Shown piece after piece: positions 46,958-56,288 of a stretch of DNA of 64,000 nucleotides. Location of the stretch: NCBI GenBank assembly GCA_021151825.1, contig JAGKWQ010000001.1, positions 248,001 to 312,000 on the forward strand, read 5' to 3'. How positions within the stretch are numbered: position 1 is the first letter of the stretch; each line of letters starts with the position of its first letter. The position numbers and the translations under genes were made by a program. Source of the DNA: Cellvibrionaceae bacterium. GTDB lineage: Bacteria > Pseudomonadota > Gammaproteobacteria > Pseudomonadales > Cellvibrionaceae. The notes beneath the pieces are model-generated. The model was not told the DNA's origin. It did not search any database and saw nothing but the letters and a program-made list of their open reading frames with translations.

Positions 46958-47635
46958 ATGCGTATCCTGATTGTTGAAGACGAAAAGCCGCTGCGCGAGC
47001 AAATCCAAAGCTTGATGGCCACTGAAAAATACGCCTGCGACGCGGCAGCCGATGGTCGCGAAGGTTTATTCCTGGGCACCGAATACGATTATGATCTCGC
47101 CATTATCGATTTGGGCTTACCGCTACTGGATGGCTCCAGCCTAATCAAACAACTGCGTGCAAAATCGCGCAATTATCCAATCCTGATTTTGACCGCGCGC
47201 GGTAATTGGCAAGACAAAGTAGAAGGTCTTGAAGCCGGCGCCGACGACTACCTCACCAAACCCTTCCATCCGGAAGAGCTGCGGGCGCGTATCCACGCGT
47301 TACTGCGCCGTGCAAGTGGCCATGCTTCATCTGTCTTGCGCTATGGCCCGATTTCAATCGACACCAGCGCCAAGCGCGTTTTCCGCGATGAAGCAGAAGT
47401 GGAACTCACCAGCTTTGAATACAACACCCTTACCTATCTGGCGATGCATGCGGGGAAAAACATTTCCAAAAGCGAATTGACCGAGCATCTGTACGCGCAG
47501 GATTACGATCGCGATAGCAACGTGATTGAAGTATTTGTTGGCCGTTTGCGTAAAAAGCTGGATCCAGAGGGCACCCTCAACCTGATTACTACCCAGCGCG
47601 GTTTGGGTTATCGCTTTAACCTGGACAAGCAATAA
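46958..47635 (+). CDS. OmpR/PhoP-family response regulator
   Basis: A 225-residue DNA-binding response regulator. Its receiver domain has the acidic pair Glu7-Asp8, the phospho-acceptor Asp51 in IIDLGLPLLDG and the Lys101 of LTKPF. The C-terminal winged helix has ELTSFEYNTLTYLAMHAGK and SNVIEVFVGRLRKKLD, then the ITTQRGLGYRF end. Numbering and sequence resemble PhoP. Start ATG 46958 gives the standard receiver start. The kinase gene begins two bases after the stop. Confidence 0.93.
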   Translation: MRILIVEDEKPLREQIQSLMATEKYACDAAADGREGLFLGTEYDYDLAIIDLGLPLLDGSSLIKQLRAKSRNYPILILTARGNWQDKVEGLEAGADDYLTKPFHPEELRARIHALLRRASGHASSVLRYGPISIDTSAKRVFRDEAEVELTSFEYNTLTYLAMHAGKNISKSELTEHLYAQDYDRDSNVIEVFVGRLRKKLDPEGTLNLITTQRGLGYRFNLDKQ

Positions 47636-47637
47636 GC

Positions 47638-49020
47638 GTGGGTTCGCGTTTGGGCTCCATCGCGGCACGCCTGCTATTGGCATCGGCGTTATTGTTGCCA
47701 TTGTTTTTGGGATTGACCGGTTTTTTCCTTGATCGCGCGTTTGAAAATAGTTTGGAAGTAGCCGAACGCTCGCGTCTGCGCGGTCACGTAAATTTATTGA
47801 TGAGTGTTGCCGAACCGGAGACCAAAAACGATCGTATCACCGGTTTGCGCGTCACCTCGGTCACACTCAGCGAAGCCGATTTTGAACATCCCAACTCCGG
47901 CCTTTATGGTTACATCTTTAATGGTGATGCAAAGGCAGTCTGGCATTCCAATTCAGCTGCGTTGAATACGCCCCCCAATTACAAAAGCCTCGCGAAAAGC
48001 GACACCCCCGGTAAAATGCTATTCAGCGAAAAAACGCTGGACAATAACCCCCACTTTATCGCGCGCTATACCGTGAATTGGGAAGACGCCAACGGCAATC
48101 CAACACCGTTTCACTTCGTCGTCATCCACAGTGCCGATGAGTACAACGCCGAACTCAGCGCCTATCGCAATGAGCTGTGGCGCTGGCTCGGTGCAGCCGG
48201 GATATTCCTGTTGATCGCCCAAACCTTGATCCTGCGCTGGGGTTTACGTCCGCTGGGAAAACTGGCCGTTGCGCTTAAAGCGATGCAAAGCGGTGATACC
48301 AGCAGCATTGAAGGCGAGCATCCCAAAGAGTTACAGCGCATTGTTAGCAACCTCAACCAGGTACTGAATCGCGAACAGGCGTTGCGCCAACGCTACCGTA
48401 ACAGCCTCGCTGATTTGGCTCACAGTTTAAAAACGCCACTGGCGGTACTGCAGAGTAAAATCAATCAATCCGCAGATCCGGACAACGAACTCAGCGAGCA
48501 AGTCGCACGCATGAGCCAGGTAGTGACTTATCAATTACAGCGCGCGGTGTCCAGCCAGCAAAAAGGCACCTTTCGTCGCACACGTATTGAACCTATTGCC
48601 CAACGTTTATTTGCAACACTGCAAAAAGTGTATGCCGATAAACATATGCAACAGGAACTGGAACTTGCGCCCAATTCGCTCGTTGCCGGCGACGAGCAAG
48701 ACGTGATGGAACTGGTCGGCAATTTGCTGGAAAACGCGTTTAAATATGGCAAACAACAGGTACGCATGACGAGCGTGGTTGAGGATAATCGCTTACGTAT
48801 CGATATTGAAGACGATGGTCCGGGCGTCCCCGAAGATCAGCGCGAACGCATTTTGGAGCGTGGCCAACGGCTCGACACCAGCATACCCGGCCAGGGCATC
48901 GGACTTTCAGTTGCCGCAGAAATTGTGCGCAGTTATGAAGGCGACATTCGTATTCTTACCTCGAGCCTCGGCGGTGCACACTTCAGCATCTCCCTTCCGA
49001 TGACACCGGAAGCGGATTAA
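47638..49020 (+). CDS. PhoQ-like sensor histidine kinase
   Basis: A 460-residue inner-membrane kinase. Helices at about 10-32 and 181-203 flank a periplasmic sensor domain of about 150 residues with several acidic stretches, as in PhoQ. A HAMP-like linker follows; the H-box SLADLAHSLKTPLAVL has His262, and the ATPase part has NLLENAFKYG and IDIEDDGPGVPED. The start is GTG at 47638, two bases after the regulator stop. With the PepSY protein it probably responds to divalent cations, membrane stress or the metal-binding His-rich protein next door. Confidence 0.9.
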   Translation: MGSRLGSIAARLLLASALLLPLFLGLTGFFLDRAFENSLEVAERSRLRGHVNLLMSVAEPETKNDRITGLRVTSVTLSEADFEHPNSGLYGYIFNGDAKAVWHSNSAALNTPPNYKSLAKSDTPGKMLFSEKTLDNNPHFIARYTVNWEDANGNPTPFHFVVIHSADEYNAELSAYRNELWRWLGAAGIFLLIAQTLILRWGLRPLGKLAVALKAMQSGDTSSIEGEHPKELQRIVSNLNQVLNREQALRQRYRNSLADLAHSLKTPLAVLQSKINQSADPDNELSEQVARMSQVVTYQLQRAVSSQQKGTFRRTRIEPIAQRLFATLQKVYADKHMQQELELAPNSLVAGDEQDVMELVGNLLENAFKYGKQQVRMTSVVEDNRLRIDIEDDGPGVPEDQRERILERGQRLDTSIPGQGIGLSVAAEIVRSYEGDIRILTSSLGGAHFSISLPMTPEAD

Positions 49021-49267
49021 TCACTCTCACTTTATCCCTCCGCTGCTTATAACCATTTATCGCCAAAATCTGCGCTCGTGTAAGCGATATCTCACAACAA
49101 GACTTACATCGCCTTACAAAACACACTGATTTATGCGACTTCTGTTCTATCACACAAAACTTGATACTGGCTTCATCAAACAGCACCGTTAAAACGGGGC
49201 CAGGACAACACGCCAGGGATGGCATAGCAGTTTTAAACTAACTATGCCTTATCAGGGGAGAAAGAAA

Positions 49268-50215
49268 ATGTCATCCAGGACGTGTATTGCCGTAGATTCC
49301 ACTTGTGATTTACCCGCTAAATTTATTCAGCAACACAATATCGAAGTGCTGCCTATTTATATCAATCACTCCAAGGGACAAGAGCTGGATTATCGCGATC
49401 CGCAAACCATGCTCAATTTTTACAAAAATCATTCACGCGATGTGTACGGTTTAGCGCAATCAGATCCCCTGTCAGTCAATGACATGACCAACATTTTAAA
49501 AGAGCGCTTGCTGCCGAAATACGATTTGGTACAAGTAGTCACCATCAACAGCAAAAAAAGCGATGTATTCAAACGTGTTTCTGAAGCAGCGCTGGTTAAC
49601 GAACCCAAATTCCGCGAGATGGAAAAAAATGAAGGTCGCGCGCCATTTCGGATTCGCCTGTATGATTCCATGTCTATGTTTACCGGCCACGCGTTGCTGG
49701 TTTATGAATTGGTAAAGCGTGTTAACCTGGACAAAATGCCGCTGAATAAATCCATTCGCGAAATCGACAATATGCGCGATCAGGTGTACGGTTATTTAAT
49801 TCCTAACGATCTTTCCTACATGCGCGAACGTCGTCATTTGCGTAAAGGCGACAACAATATTTCGTGGATTAATTTCAAGTTAGCCAGCGCGTTGAACTTA
49901 CGCCCTATCGTGCAATTACACCGCGGTGCTACGGATAAAATCGATACTGGCAAAGGGTTCCTGGGGGCTCTGGAAAAATTATTTTCCCACGTTAAAAAAC
50001 AAATCAAACAAGGTTTGAGCAGCGACGTTATCGCCATGAGTTACGGTGGATTACTGGAAGAAATCAAGGATGAGTCAATTCTTGTAGAGTTCCGCGAATT
50101 CTGCAAACAACACAACATCAAAACCATGTTGTCGATGATGAGCATGACCGGTGCAATTAATGTTGGCCCGAAATCATTTGCGCTGTCGTTTGCTACAGAG
50201 AAGGATCTGGTTTGA
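49268..50215 (+). CDS. DegV family protein (fatty-acid-binding fold)
   Basis: A 315-residue cytosolic protein. The N-terminus CIAVDSTCDLPAKFIQQHNI and YINHSKGQELDYRDPQTM match the DegV family, which binds fatty acids and presents them to kinases in Gram-positives. The second domain has NLRPIVQLHRGATDKIDTG. GGGGAG precedes the start. The family is less common in Gammaproteobacteria, and its role there is unclear. The gene ends before a structured region and a terminator. Confidence 0.88.
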   Translation: MSSRTCIAVDSTCDLPAKFIQQHNIEVLPIYINHSKGQELDYRDPQTMLNFYKNHSRDVYGLAQSDPLSVNDMTNILKERLLPKYDLVQVVTINSKKSDVFKRVSEAALVNEPKFREMEKNEGRAPFRIRLYDSMSMFTGHALLVYELVKRVNLDKMPLNKSIREIDNMRDQVYGYLIPNDLSYMRERRHLRKGDNNISWINFKLASALNLRPIVQLHRGATDKIDTGKGFLGALEKLFSHVKKQIKQGLSSDVIAMSYGGLLEEIKDESILVEFREFCKQHNIKTMLSMMSMTGAINVGPKSFALSFATEKDLV

Positions 50216-50249
50216 TTTTTTTTGACTCGTTGATTTTTTTCGTATTTTC

Positions 50250-50408
50250 AGGAGGGATCCTATATTTCATCCATGACCGTATGCAGCATGGATGTTGCAT
50301 ACGAGCCTACATGGCTGGAGAGAGTATTAAGTAAAACGTGTTTTGCGCGCACGGAACGCCAGCAATGTATTCACGGCGTGTCACAGAGGGAATATCGGAA
50401 TCCCTCCT
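50250..50408. repeat. Structured palindromic intergenic element
   Basis: A 159-bp block bounded by the inverted repeat AGGAGGGAT/ATCCCTCCT. Inside, near its left end, nested dyads occur: CATCCATG/CATGGATG and GTATGC/GCATAC. There is no plausible protein. It looks like a dispersed repeat unit or a structured transcript end, located between degV and its terminator. Confidence 0.5.
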
Positions 50409-50431
50409 TGGCACAATATTTAAATCTAACA

Positions 50432-50465
50432 AAAAACTCCCATCAGTTACCTGATGGGAGTTTTT
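50432..50465. terminator. Strong bidirectional terminator
   Basis: A 15-bp perfect stem, AAAAACTCCCATCAG/CTGATGGGAGTTTTT, with loop TTAC, T-rich on both ends (TTTTTGTTTTTTT on the plus strand). It ends degV and, on the minus strand, the di-haem gene that stops at 50496. Confidence 0.93.
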
Positions 50466-50495
50466 GTTTTTTTACCCACTGACAACACAGAAAAA

Positions 50496-53400
50496 TTACA
50501 AGGATTCGAGGAACTTAATCAAATCATTACGCTGTGCTGCAGTTGCTGCGCGATAAGCAGATTGGCTTGTCGCTGCTTCACCGCCGTGCCACAAAATCGC
50601 TTCATTGATATTGCGCGCGCGACCATCGTGCAGCAAACGGCTGTGACCATTAACTGCTGGTTCCAGACCGAGGCCCCACAACGCCGGCGTGCGCCATTCG
50701 CGATTTAACGTTGTATTATTAGTCAAGCGATCCGCCAAACCTTCACCCAAATCATGCAATAGCAAATCGGTGTAAGGTTTAATGGTTTGCCCACGCAATT
50801 CCGCGAGTGGATGACCATAATCGGTAGTCAGTGTTGGTGTATGACAACCGGCACAACCCAAATTACCAAACACTTGCTCACCGCGAATTACATCTGCATT
50901 GTTAACAGTTTCAGCGCGCCGCGCCGGTGCACCGAGCGCTTGCATATAAACGGTTAACAAATTCACGCGCGCATCGCTCAATTCAATGCCGTTTGGACCG
51001 GCATTGCGACATGCGGTTTGATTCGCACCGCACGCCGGGCCTTGCAGGATACTGGTGCTTACACCAATGTCTTCATGCAATGCATCCGCCGTGAATTGTT
51101 CGAGTGTGGCGATGCTAGCTTTCCAACCGAAACGACCGATACGTTGTTCACCGGTTTTCAAATCAGTGACCTGATTTGCACGACCGGAAATTCCATCGCC
51201 ATTACTGTCATTCGGATCATGGCGTTGCAACAACACTGATTCAGGAACTGCTTCCAGCAAACCGAGACCAACAATCGTTTGCGCCATACGCGGTGAGAAA
51301 TTATTTACCGCACCACCGGCATTATCGAGAATCTGCACTGAATAATTTGGTGCTTGTAACTGATAGGCCGTGCCATCGTTAAAGGTTCCCGCGACATTGG
51401 TGTAACTCAAATTGGTGATCGCTTCTGCCGGTACACCGCCATTGCGCGATTGCGGATGCAACACTTTGCCGAAATAGTTGTGCGGCAATGCATTGCCATT
51501 TGCATCGGTTGCGCCCGAGCTGACTTTCACCGCCATGCTATTCGGCAATTGACCGGCAACTGGCGCCTGGCCGCGACCATTATTCACGTGGCAACCCACA
51601 CACGAATTATTAATCGTCAAACCCGTAGAAAGATTTGCCAATTCAGTAAAGTCCGGGTTGCCTGCTTCAAAGTGTTTTCCTGTTACAAAATCGGTGTGGA
51701 AAATGCGGCGACCATTTAAAAATTGATTGTGCGTTTCCCAACGAATATTTAACGCTTCGCGGAAAAATGCCGTCCACAAATGTGAATGGCGATCAACGAT
51801 AAATGGACTCGCTGCGATCGGTGCATATTCAATGACCTGATCAGTAAATGTCTGGTTGCCTTCGCGATAAGTCACTGTGGCGTTATTGCCGGAATTGGCC
51901 AGCAAATAAGACGGTTTTTGATAACCCTTGGCGATGGCTTGTGGTGAGCGAATCGATTGATAACCGGGCGCGCCCGAATCGGCCAATATACCGGATGTGC
52001 TGATTACATCGGCTTGTGCAACACCTTTAAACGCGCGCACCGGTGCAGCCGTTGCCGTACCACCAGACGCAAGCTTCGCATTCAATTCGTCGTTGTTCAC
52101 GATATACAAACCGGGCGTTCCCAATTTGATGCGGAAGGTATCGGTGTAATACACGCGTTGCGCGCTTACCCGTGGATCGGTGTCGGTAAAGCCAAGCCAT
52201 TGCTGGAATTCAAAATCGTAGAATTCGCCGGTGCGTAAAGTGGTTTGCCCTTCGCGCTCACCCGGAACAAAACGGGTACCGATACAACGCCACAATTCAC
52301 CTTTACCCGTCGCGGGATCAGCATTGCGAATGCGGGTGAAACCGCCGTTATCACCGAAATAAGAACGGTAAGGATTGAACAAACTTTTGCGGCAACCAAT
52401 ATCGTTGAAGTTGGCGTACTCTGGCTCGTAGAAAATTTCTACGCGGGATTCACCTTTGGGTGTGTGATCGTGTACTTCAAATTTAAAGGTACGATGCTCG
52501 TGATAAAACGATGGGAAAGTATAAAAAATATCTTCCGCTTCATGGCGCGCACGTGCACGACCACTACCGACAGTCACAATGGTGCCATCTGCTTCAATCC
52601 GCCAGTTGCGCGAAATTTCAGCGGAGAATTGATTTGGGTAAAGCGGCTTGTAAGTCACCGTAACGGGAATGCTCGTATTTGCTCCACTACTGCTGTTAAC
52701 GTTAATCGCTGAGGACGATGAGCGACTTGAAGAAGAAACAGCCGGCGTACTGCTTGGTGTTGCGCTACTAACCGGAGTACTGCTCGCTACACCGCCAGCG
52801 CCAAATACTTTTAACTCAACAATGGAGTAACCCCATTGATTGCCTGCACTGCGCGCAGTGCCGTAGATACGCAAGTAGCGCCAGGACCCGCTGACTGCCA
52901 CAGTATCTGTGTGAGCGCCAAAAGCACCGCCAGTGCGCGTAGCCAGGGTGGTCCAACTACTGTTGTTATTGGAGCCTTGAATTTCGTAATTGGCGGCGTT
53001 CGCTGCTTCCCAGTCGATAACGACCGAGCTCACGCTTTTAGCCGTGCCGAAATCCAGGCTGATCCAGCTCGGGTCAACACCATGGGCAGATTCCCAACGG
53101 GTGCCAGCATTGTTATCAATCGCCAGCCCCGCAGGTTGCAACTGGGTGCTGGCAACCGCCACGGCACCCTGTGCCAGATTGGTAGTCGCCGCCGCACTGG
53201 ATGAACTGACGGGTGCTGTGCCATACACTTTCAATTCCCAAATGGAGTAGCCCCAAGTATTTCCCGCGCTACGCTGGGTAGCGTTGATGCGCACATAACG
53301 ATAATTCCCTGCCACCGCAACAGTATCGGTGCGAGTGCCAAACACGCCACCGGTACGCGTTGCCAGGTTTATCCAGGTTGTCCCATTGGTTGATCCCTGA

Positions 53401-53693
53401 ACATCATAGTTCGAGGCGTTCGCCGCCTCCCAATCAATAACAATTGAAGAAAGATTGAAACTCGCCCCCAAATCCACACTGAGCCATGAAGGCCCATTGC
53501 CATGCGCAGATTCCCAGCGCGTGCCACCATTACCATCTACCGCATTGGCCGCAGTGGTAATGGCAGTGCTGGCGGTCGCCGTTTTATTTAACGCAAGATT
53601 GGTTTGTGCAAAGAGGTTGTGACTCAATAAAAAACTGCCGAACAGGAACAAAATCCGGACCCAGAACTTGGGCAACGGGTTGATGGGTTGCAT
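50496..53693 (-). CDS. Secreted F5/8C-module DUF1111 di-haem oxidoreductase
   Basis: A 1065-residue exported protein with a signal peptide ending near LFAQ (about residue 30). Two tandem discoidin/F5-8C (CBM32-like) modules follow, each with NxAxGxxATAS-type opening and AHG-x-x-PSW (about 31-160 and 172-300), then a Ser-rich linker (~305-340). The catalytic part belongs to the DUF1111 di-haem oxidoreductase family, with CxxCH at Cys698 (SCVGCHVNNGRG) and Cys947 (GCAGCHTPT). HSRLLHDGRARNINEAILWH is the usual C-terminal signature. Start ATG 53693 with GGAG upstream. It should bind glycans and do haem-based redox chemistry. It stands alone between degV and galE. Confidence 0.88.
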   Translation of the reverse strand: MQPINPLPKFWVRILFLFGSFLLSHNLFAQTNLALNKTATASTAITTAANAVDGNGGTRWESAHGNGPSWLSVDLGASFNLSSIVIDWEAANASNYDVQGSTNGTTWINLATRTGGVFGTRTDTVAVAGNYRYVRINATQRSAGNTWGYSIWELKVYGTAPVSSSSAAATTNLAQGAVAVASTQLQPAGLAIDNNAGTRWESAHGVDPSWISLDFGTAKSVSSVVIDWEAANAANYEIQGSNNNSSWTTLATRTGGAFGAHTDTVAVSGSWRYLRIYGTARSAGNQWGYSIVELKVFGAGGVASSTPVSSATPSSTPAVSSSSRSSSSAINVNSSSGANTSIPVTVTYKPLYPNQFSAEISRNWRIEADGTIVTVGSGRARARHEAEDIFYTFPSFYHEHRTFKFEVHDHTPKGESRVEIFYEPEYANFNDIGCRKSLFNPYRSYFGDNGGFTRIRNADPATGKGELWRCIGTRFVPGEREGQTTLRTGEFYDFEFQQWLGFTDTDPRVSAQRVYYTDTFRIKLGTPGLYIVNNDELNAKLASGGTATAAPVRAFKGVAQADVISTSGILADSGAPGYQSIRSPQAIAKGYQKPSYLLANSGNNATVTYREGNQTFTDQVIEYAPIAASPFIVDRHSHLWTAFFREALNIRWETHNQFLNGRRIFHTDFVTGKHFEAGNPDFTELANLSTGLTINNSCVGCHVNNGRGQAPVAGQLPNSMAVKVSSGATDANGNALPHNYFGKVLHPQSRNGGVPAEAITNLSYTNVAGTFNDGTAYQLQAPNYSVQILDNAGGAVNNFSPRMAQTIVGLGLLEAVPESVLLQRHDPNDSNGDGISGRANQVTDLKTGEQRIGRFGWKASIATLEQFTADALHEDIGVSTSILQGPACGANQTACRNAGPNGIELSDARVNLLTVYMQALGAPARRAETVNNADVIRGEQVFGNLGCAGCHTPTLTTDYGHPLAELRGQTIKPYTDLLLHDLGEGLADRLTNNTTLNREWRTPALWGLGLEPAVNGHSRLLHDGRARNINEAILWHGGEAATSQSAYRAATAAQRNDLIKFLESL

Positions 53694-53895
53694 AGTGTTG
53701 TCTCCACTAAATTTCCCTTCGGATACACGCAATCGCCGCCGTTTTTGCCCACAGAAAAGTCATGCGCACGACCAGCTTTTTATGGTTATGAAATTGCGTG
53801 TAACGATGAAGAGAACTCTTGGCTGATGGTTAAGCGCCACTTTCAACTGCAAGTTTTCAATTACAAACTCTCAATTACAAAAAAGGACGCGTTAG

Positions 53896-54047
53896 GCTTA
53901 CTACTTACTTATTAGGGTTATTGTGTGTTTGCGAACTAACACACTAGTAAGCTTCCATCAGGCGAACGTTTTTCTCTTCTCACTTTTAGAAAACCGCTCA
54001 AAGCTGGGGCATCTCACTTGAATCGGTAAAAAGTGAGAAGCTTTTTT
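53896..54047 (+). ncRNA. Candidate small RNA with terminal terminator hairpin
   Basis: Two structures follow each other. First, GCTTACTA (53896-53903) pairs with TAGTAAGC (53945-53952) around an inner hairpin GTGTGTT/AACACAC. Second, CTTCTCACTTTT (53976-53987) pairs with AAAAGTGAGAAG (54029-54040), directly followed by CTTTTTTGC, as in a Rho-independent terminator. No protein gene on the plus strand ends here, so the terminator is orphaned. The promoter was not identified and the transcript is inferred. Confidence 0.35.
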
Positions 54048-54142
54048 GCAATATGCGTCACAACTGATGTGACGAACAAATCTGTTACACCAATCGCACT
54101 GCGTTGATGAAACTTGTTACAACGATTGCGACACCTAAAGAA

Positions 54143-54175
54143 AAACAGCCGCCGGATTGCTCGCAGCGGCTGTTT
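54143..54175 (-). terminator. galE terminator
   Basis: A stem, AAACAGCCGC/GCGGCTGTTT, continuing on the minus strand into TTTTTCTTT. It lies 24 bp after the galE stop. Confidence 0.85.
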
Positions 54176-54198
54176 GAATATCGAAAGATCAATCGTTA

Positions 54199-55227
54199 TC
54201 AGGCATCGTAACCATTGGGGTTTTGCGATTGCCAGCGCCATGCATCCTGCATCATGCGCTCAAGACCCAGCTCCGCAGTCCAGCCCAATTCGTTTTTCGC
54301 TTTAGTCGCATCGGCATAGCACGCGGCGATATCACCAGGGCGGCGCGGCGAAATTTTGTAAGGTACGCTACGGCCACTCGCCACTTCAAAAGCCTTAATA
54401 ATTTGCAACACCGACAATCCGGCGCCAGTGCCCAGATTGTATGCACGGCAGCCAATGCCTGATTTTTCCAGGCCGCGCAACGCCGCCACATGACCTTTGG
54501 CCAGATCCACTACATGGATGTAATCGCGCACACCAGTACCGTCGATGGTTTCGTAGTCATCGCCAAACACGCTCAACTCTTTCAATTTACCAATCGCAAC
54601 TTGTGAGACATAGGGCAGCAAGTTATTCGGGATACCGGCAGGGTCTTCACCAATCAGCCCGCTTTCATGAGCGCCAACCGGGTTAAAGTAACGCAACAAC
54701 GAGAAATTCCACTGGCTGCCCTGTGCTTTGGCGATATCACGCAGAATTTCTTCCACGATGAGCTTACTGCGGCCATAAGGATTGGTCGCAGACGTAGCGA
54801 AGGTTTCATCGATAGGCACTGCAACCGGATCACCGTAAACCGTGGCGGATGAACTGAAAATCAGTTTCCATACCTTAAATTCTTCCATCACTTCAGTAAG
54901 CGACAAGGTACCCGCCACGTTATAGCGGTAGTACTTCATAGGAATCTGATTGGATTCACCTACCGCTTTCAATCCGGCAAAGTGCATCACAGCTTCCAGG
55001 TTGTAGGCTTTAAAAACTTCACGCAAGGCATCTTTATCGTTGATATCCGCCTCATAGAACACCGGCTCAACACCAGTAATCTGCGCAACGCGCTTGAGCG
55101 ATTCGGGCTTGCTATTAATGAGGTTATCCACAACCACCGGCAAATAACCGTTATTAATCAATTCAATACAAACATGGCTGCCGATAAAACCGGCACCGCC
55201 AGTCACAAGAACGGGTGAGCGAGACAT
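54199..55227 (-). CDS. galE: UDP-glucose 4-epimerase
   Basis: A 342-residue NAD-dependent SDR enzyme interconverting UDP-glucose and UDP-galactose. The N-terminal nucleotide motif VTGGAGFIGSH is at about residue 8. The catalytic Ser/Thr region FSSSATVYGD and Tyr151-x-x-x-Lys155 (YGRSK) are intact. RPGDIAACYADATKAKNELGW near the C-terminus is typical of GalE. It supplies UDP-galactose for surface polysaccharides. It is a single-gene unit with AAGGAATC before the start. Confidence 0.97.
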   Translation of the reverse strand: MSRSPVLVTGGAGFIGSHVCIELINNGYLPVVVDNLINSKPESLKRVAQITGVEPVFYEADINDKDALREVFKAYNLEAVMHFAGLKAVGESNQIPMKYYRYNVAGTLSLTEVMEEFKVWKLIFSSSATVYGDPVAVPIDETFATSATNPYGRSKLIVEEILRDIAKAQGSQWNFSLLRYFNPVGAHESGLIGEDPAGIPNNLLPYVSQVAIGKLKELSVFGDDYETIDGTGVRDYIHVVDLAKGHVAALRGLEKSGIGCRAYNLGTGAGLSVLQIIKAFEVASGRSVPYKISPRRPGDIAACYADATKAKNELGWTAELGLERMMQDAWRWQSQNPNGYDA

Positions 55228-55362
55228 GAAAGATTCCTTATAAAAAGTAAAGCCATTTCGCGCGCATTGAACCAGAGTTCAGGCATGAGTATAAGGGCTT
55301 GGAAAGAATCTTTTATTAAATCATATAATTAACATAAAAAACAGAAAACCTCGTTACACCAA

Positions 55363-55389
55363 ACAACCCCCGGGTAAATCGGGTGTTGT
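55363..55389 (-). terminator. Possible terminator after the metalloprotease gene
   Basis: A stem of 10 bp with one mismatch (ACAACCCCCG/CGGGTGTTGT) lies 14 bp after the stop. On the minus strand only TTT follows, so it is a weak candidate. Confidence 0.4.
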
Positions 55390-55402
55390 AATTTCCATTG
55401 AA

Positions 55403-56275
55403 CTAGTTCGGATTTAACCTGATGCAGGTTGGACGAAACCCTCCACTAAACTCCGCACAGTATCCGGGAGCTGTACCACATGAATAAATAGGCAAGCCAT
55501 AGCGCATAGTTACGGATGCAGGAAAACATGACGAATAATATTGCACATGTTTTTCCGCGATTTCCTTCATTCCGTATGCATTGTTTCTGTCCGCAGTACC
55601 AGTCGCTAAACCATTGTATGAAATAGCCGGATTTGAGTGATATGCCAATCTCGGTGCAGAGCCAAATACGTCCGGGTAGGCCATCACCGTTCTAAAAACA
55701 TCTCTCACACCGTGCCCCCTGGAGTTAACAATTGGAATACCCTGGTGATCGCCAGAAGCTACCGGACCATGCCCCGCACCCAAATTATGTCCAATCTCAT
55801 GGGAGAACACCGCCGCGCCACAATCCCATCCAACAACAGATACGCCCTTAAAAGCCATCTCTCGTTCAGCGGTATAAATATTACCTGGTCGTAATGTGAC
55901 GCTAGGAAATTCAGCAATACCACACAAAGAAGAGGACGCGCGTGTTAAGTACACAACAATATCCGGCCTATGTGTCCCCCTCAATGACATAACCTGCTCA
56001 TCGTAAAACAATTTATTTCGTAAACTTTCGGAAACCTCTTCGCCACCAGATATTTGGAGGACTTGATGATGCTTCAAGCGGAATTGAATATCGATCCCGC
56101 TATTTATAAAAACCTGATTAGAATAGGAAATATAACTTTGGATTGCTGTAGCTGCATTGTTTACATTAGAAAAATCGGCTGTGTATAGTACGAGCAAATC
56201 AACATTCACTGCATTAGACTTACTCGCAAATACTAATGTCACAAATAAGATAAATTTTCTTATAGATAACTTCAT
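55403..56275 (-). CDS. Secreted zinc metalloprotease (reprolysin-like)
   Basis: A 290-residue exported protein with a signal peptide of about 22 residues. The catalytic zinc motif is HEIGHNLGAGH (His159, Glu160, His163, His169), with the Met-turn Met198 in TVMAYPD, so it is a metzincin of the M12-like type. The conserved disulfide cysteines lie around residues 118-152 and at the C-terminus. There is no propeptide in this protein. AAGGAAG is upstream. The preceding gene encodes a secreted protein that resembles such a propeptide. Confidence 0.9.
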   Translation of the reverse strand: MKLSIRKFILFVTLVFASKSNAVNVDLLVLYTADFSNVNNAATAIQSYISYSNQVFINSGIDIQFRLKHHQVLQISGGEEVSESLRNKLFYDEQVMSLRGTHRPDIVVYLTRASSSLCGIAEFPSVTLRPGNIYTAEREMAFKGVSVVGWDCGAAVFSHEIGHNLGAGHGPVASGDHQGIPIVNSRGHGVRDVFRTVMAYPDVFGSAPRLAYHSNPAISYNGLATGTADRNNAYGMKEIAEKHVQYYSSCFPASVTMRYGLPIYSCGTAPGYCAEFSGGFRPTCIRLNPN

Positions 56276-56288
56276 AATACATCTTCCT

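Larger units (their letters stand above)
53694..54198. other. Intergenic region with structured elements
   Basis: About 500 bp upstream of the di-haem gene. It holds a promoter region, a candidate small-RNA locus (53896-54047) and the galE terminator (54143-54175). A 75-codon plus-strand frame at its left end has no ribosome binding site and is not taken as a gene. Confidence 0.5.

Noticed and set aside
50273..50482. Open frame inside the palindromic element after degV
   Set aside because: Its codons are made of the dyad repeats and it runs through a strong terminator.
53688..53915. Plus-strand frame at the start of the di-haem gene
   Set aside because: No ribosome binding site and no motif; it overlaps the di-haem promoter region.
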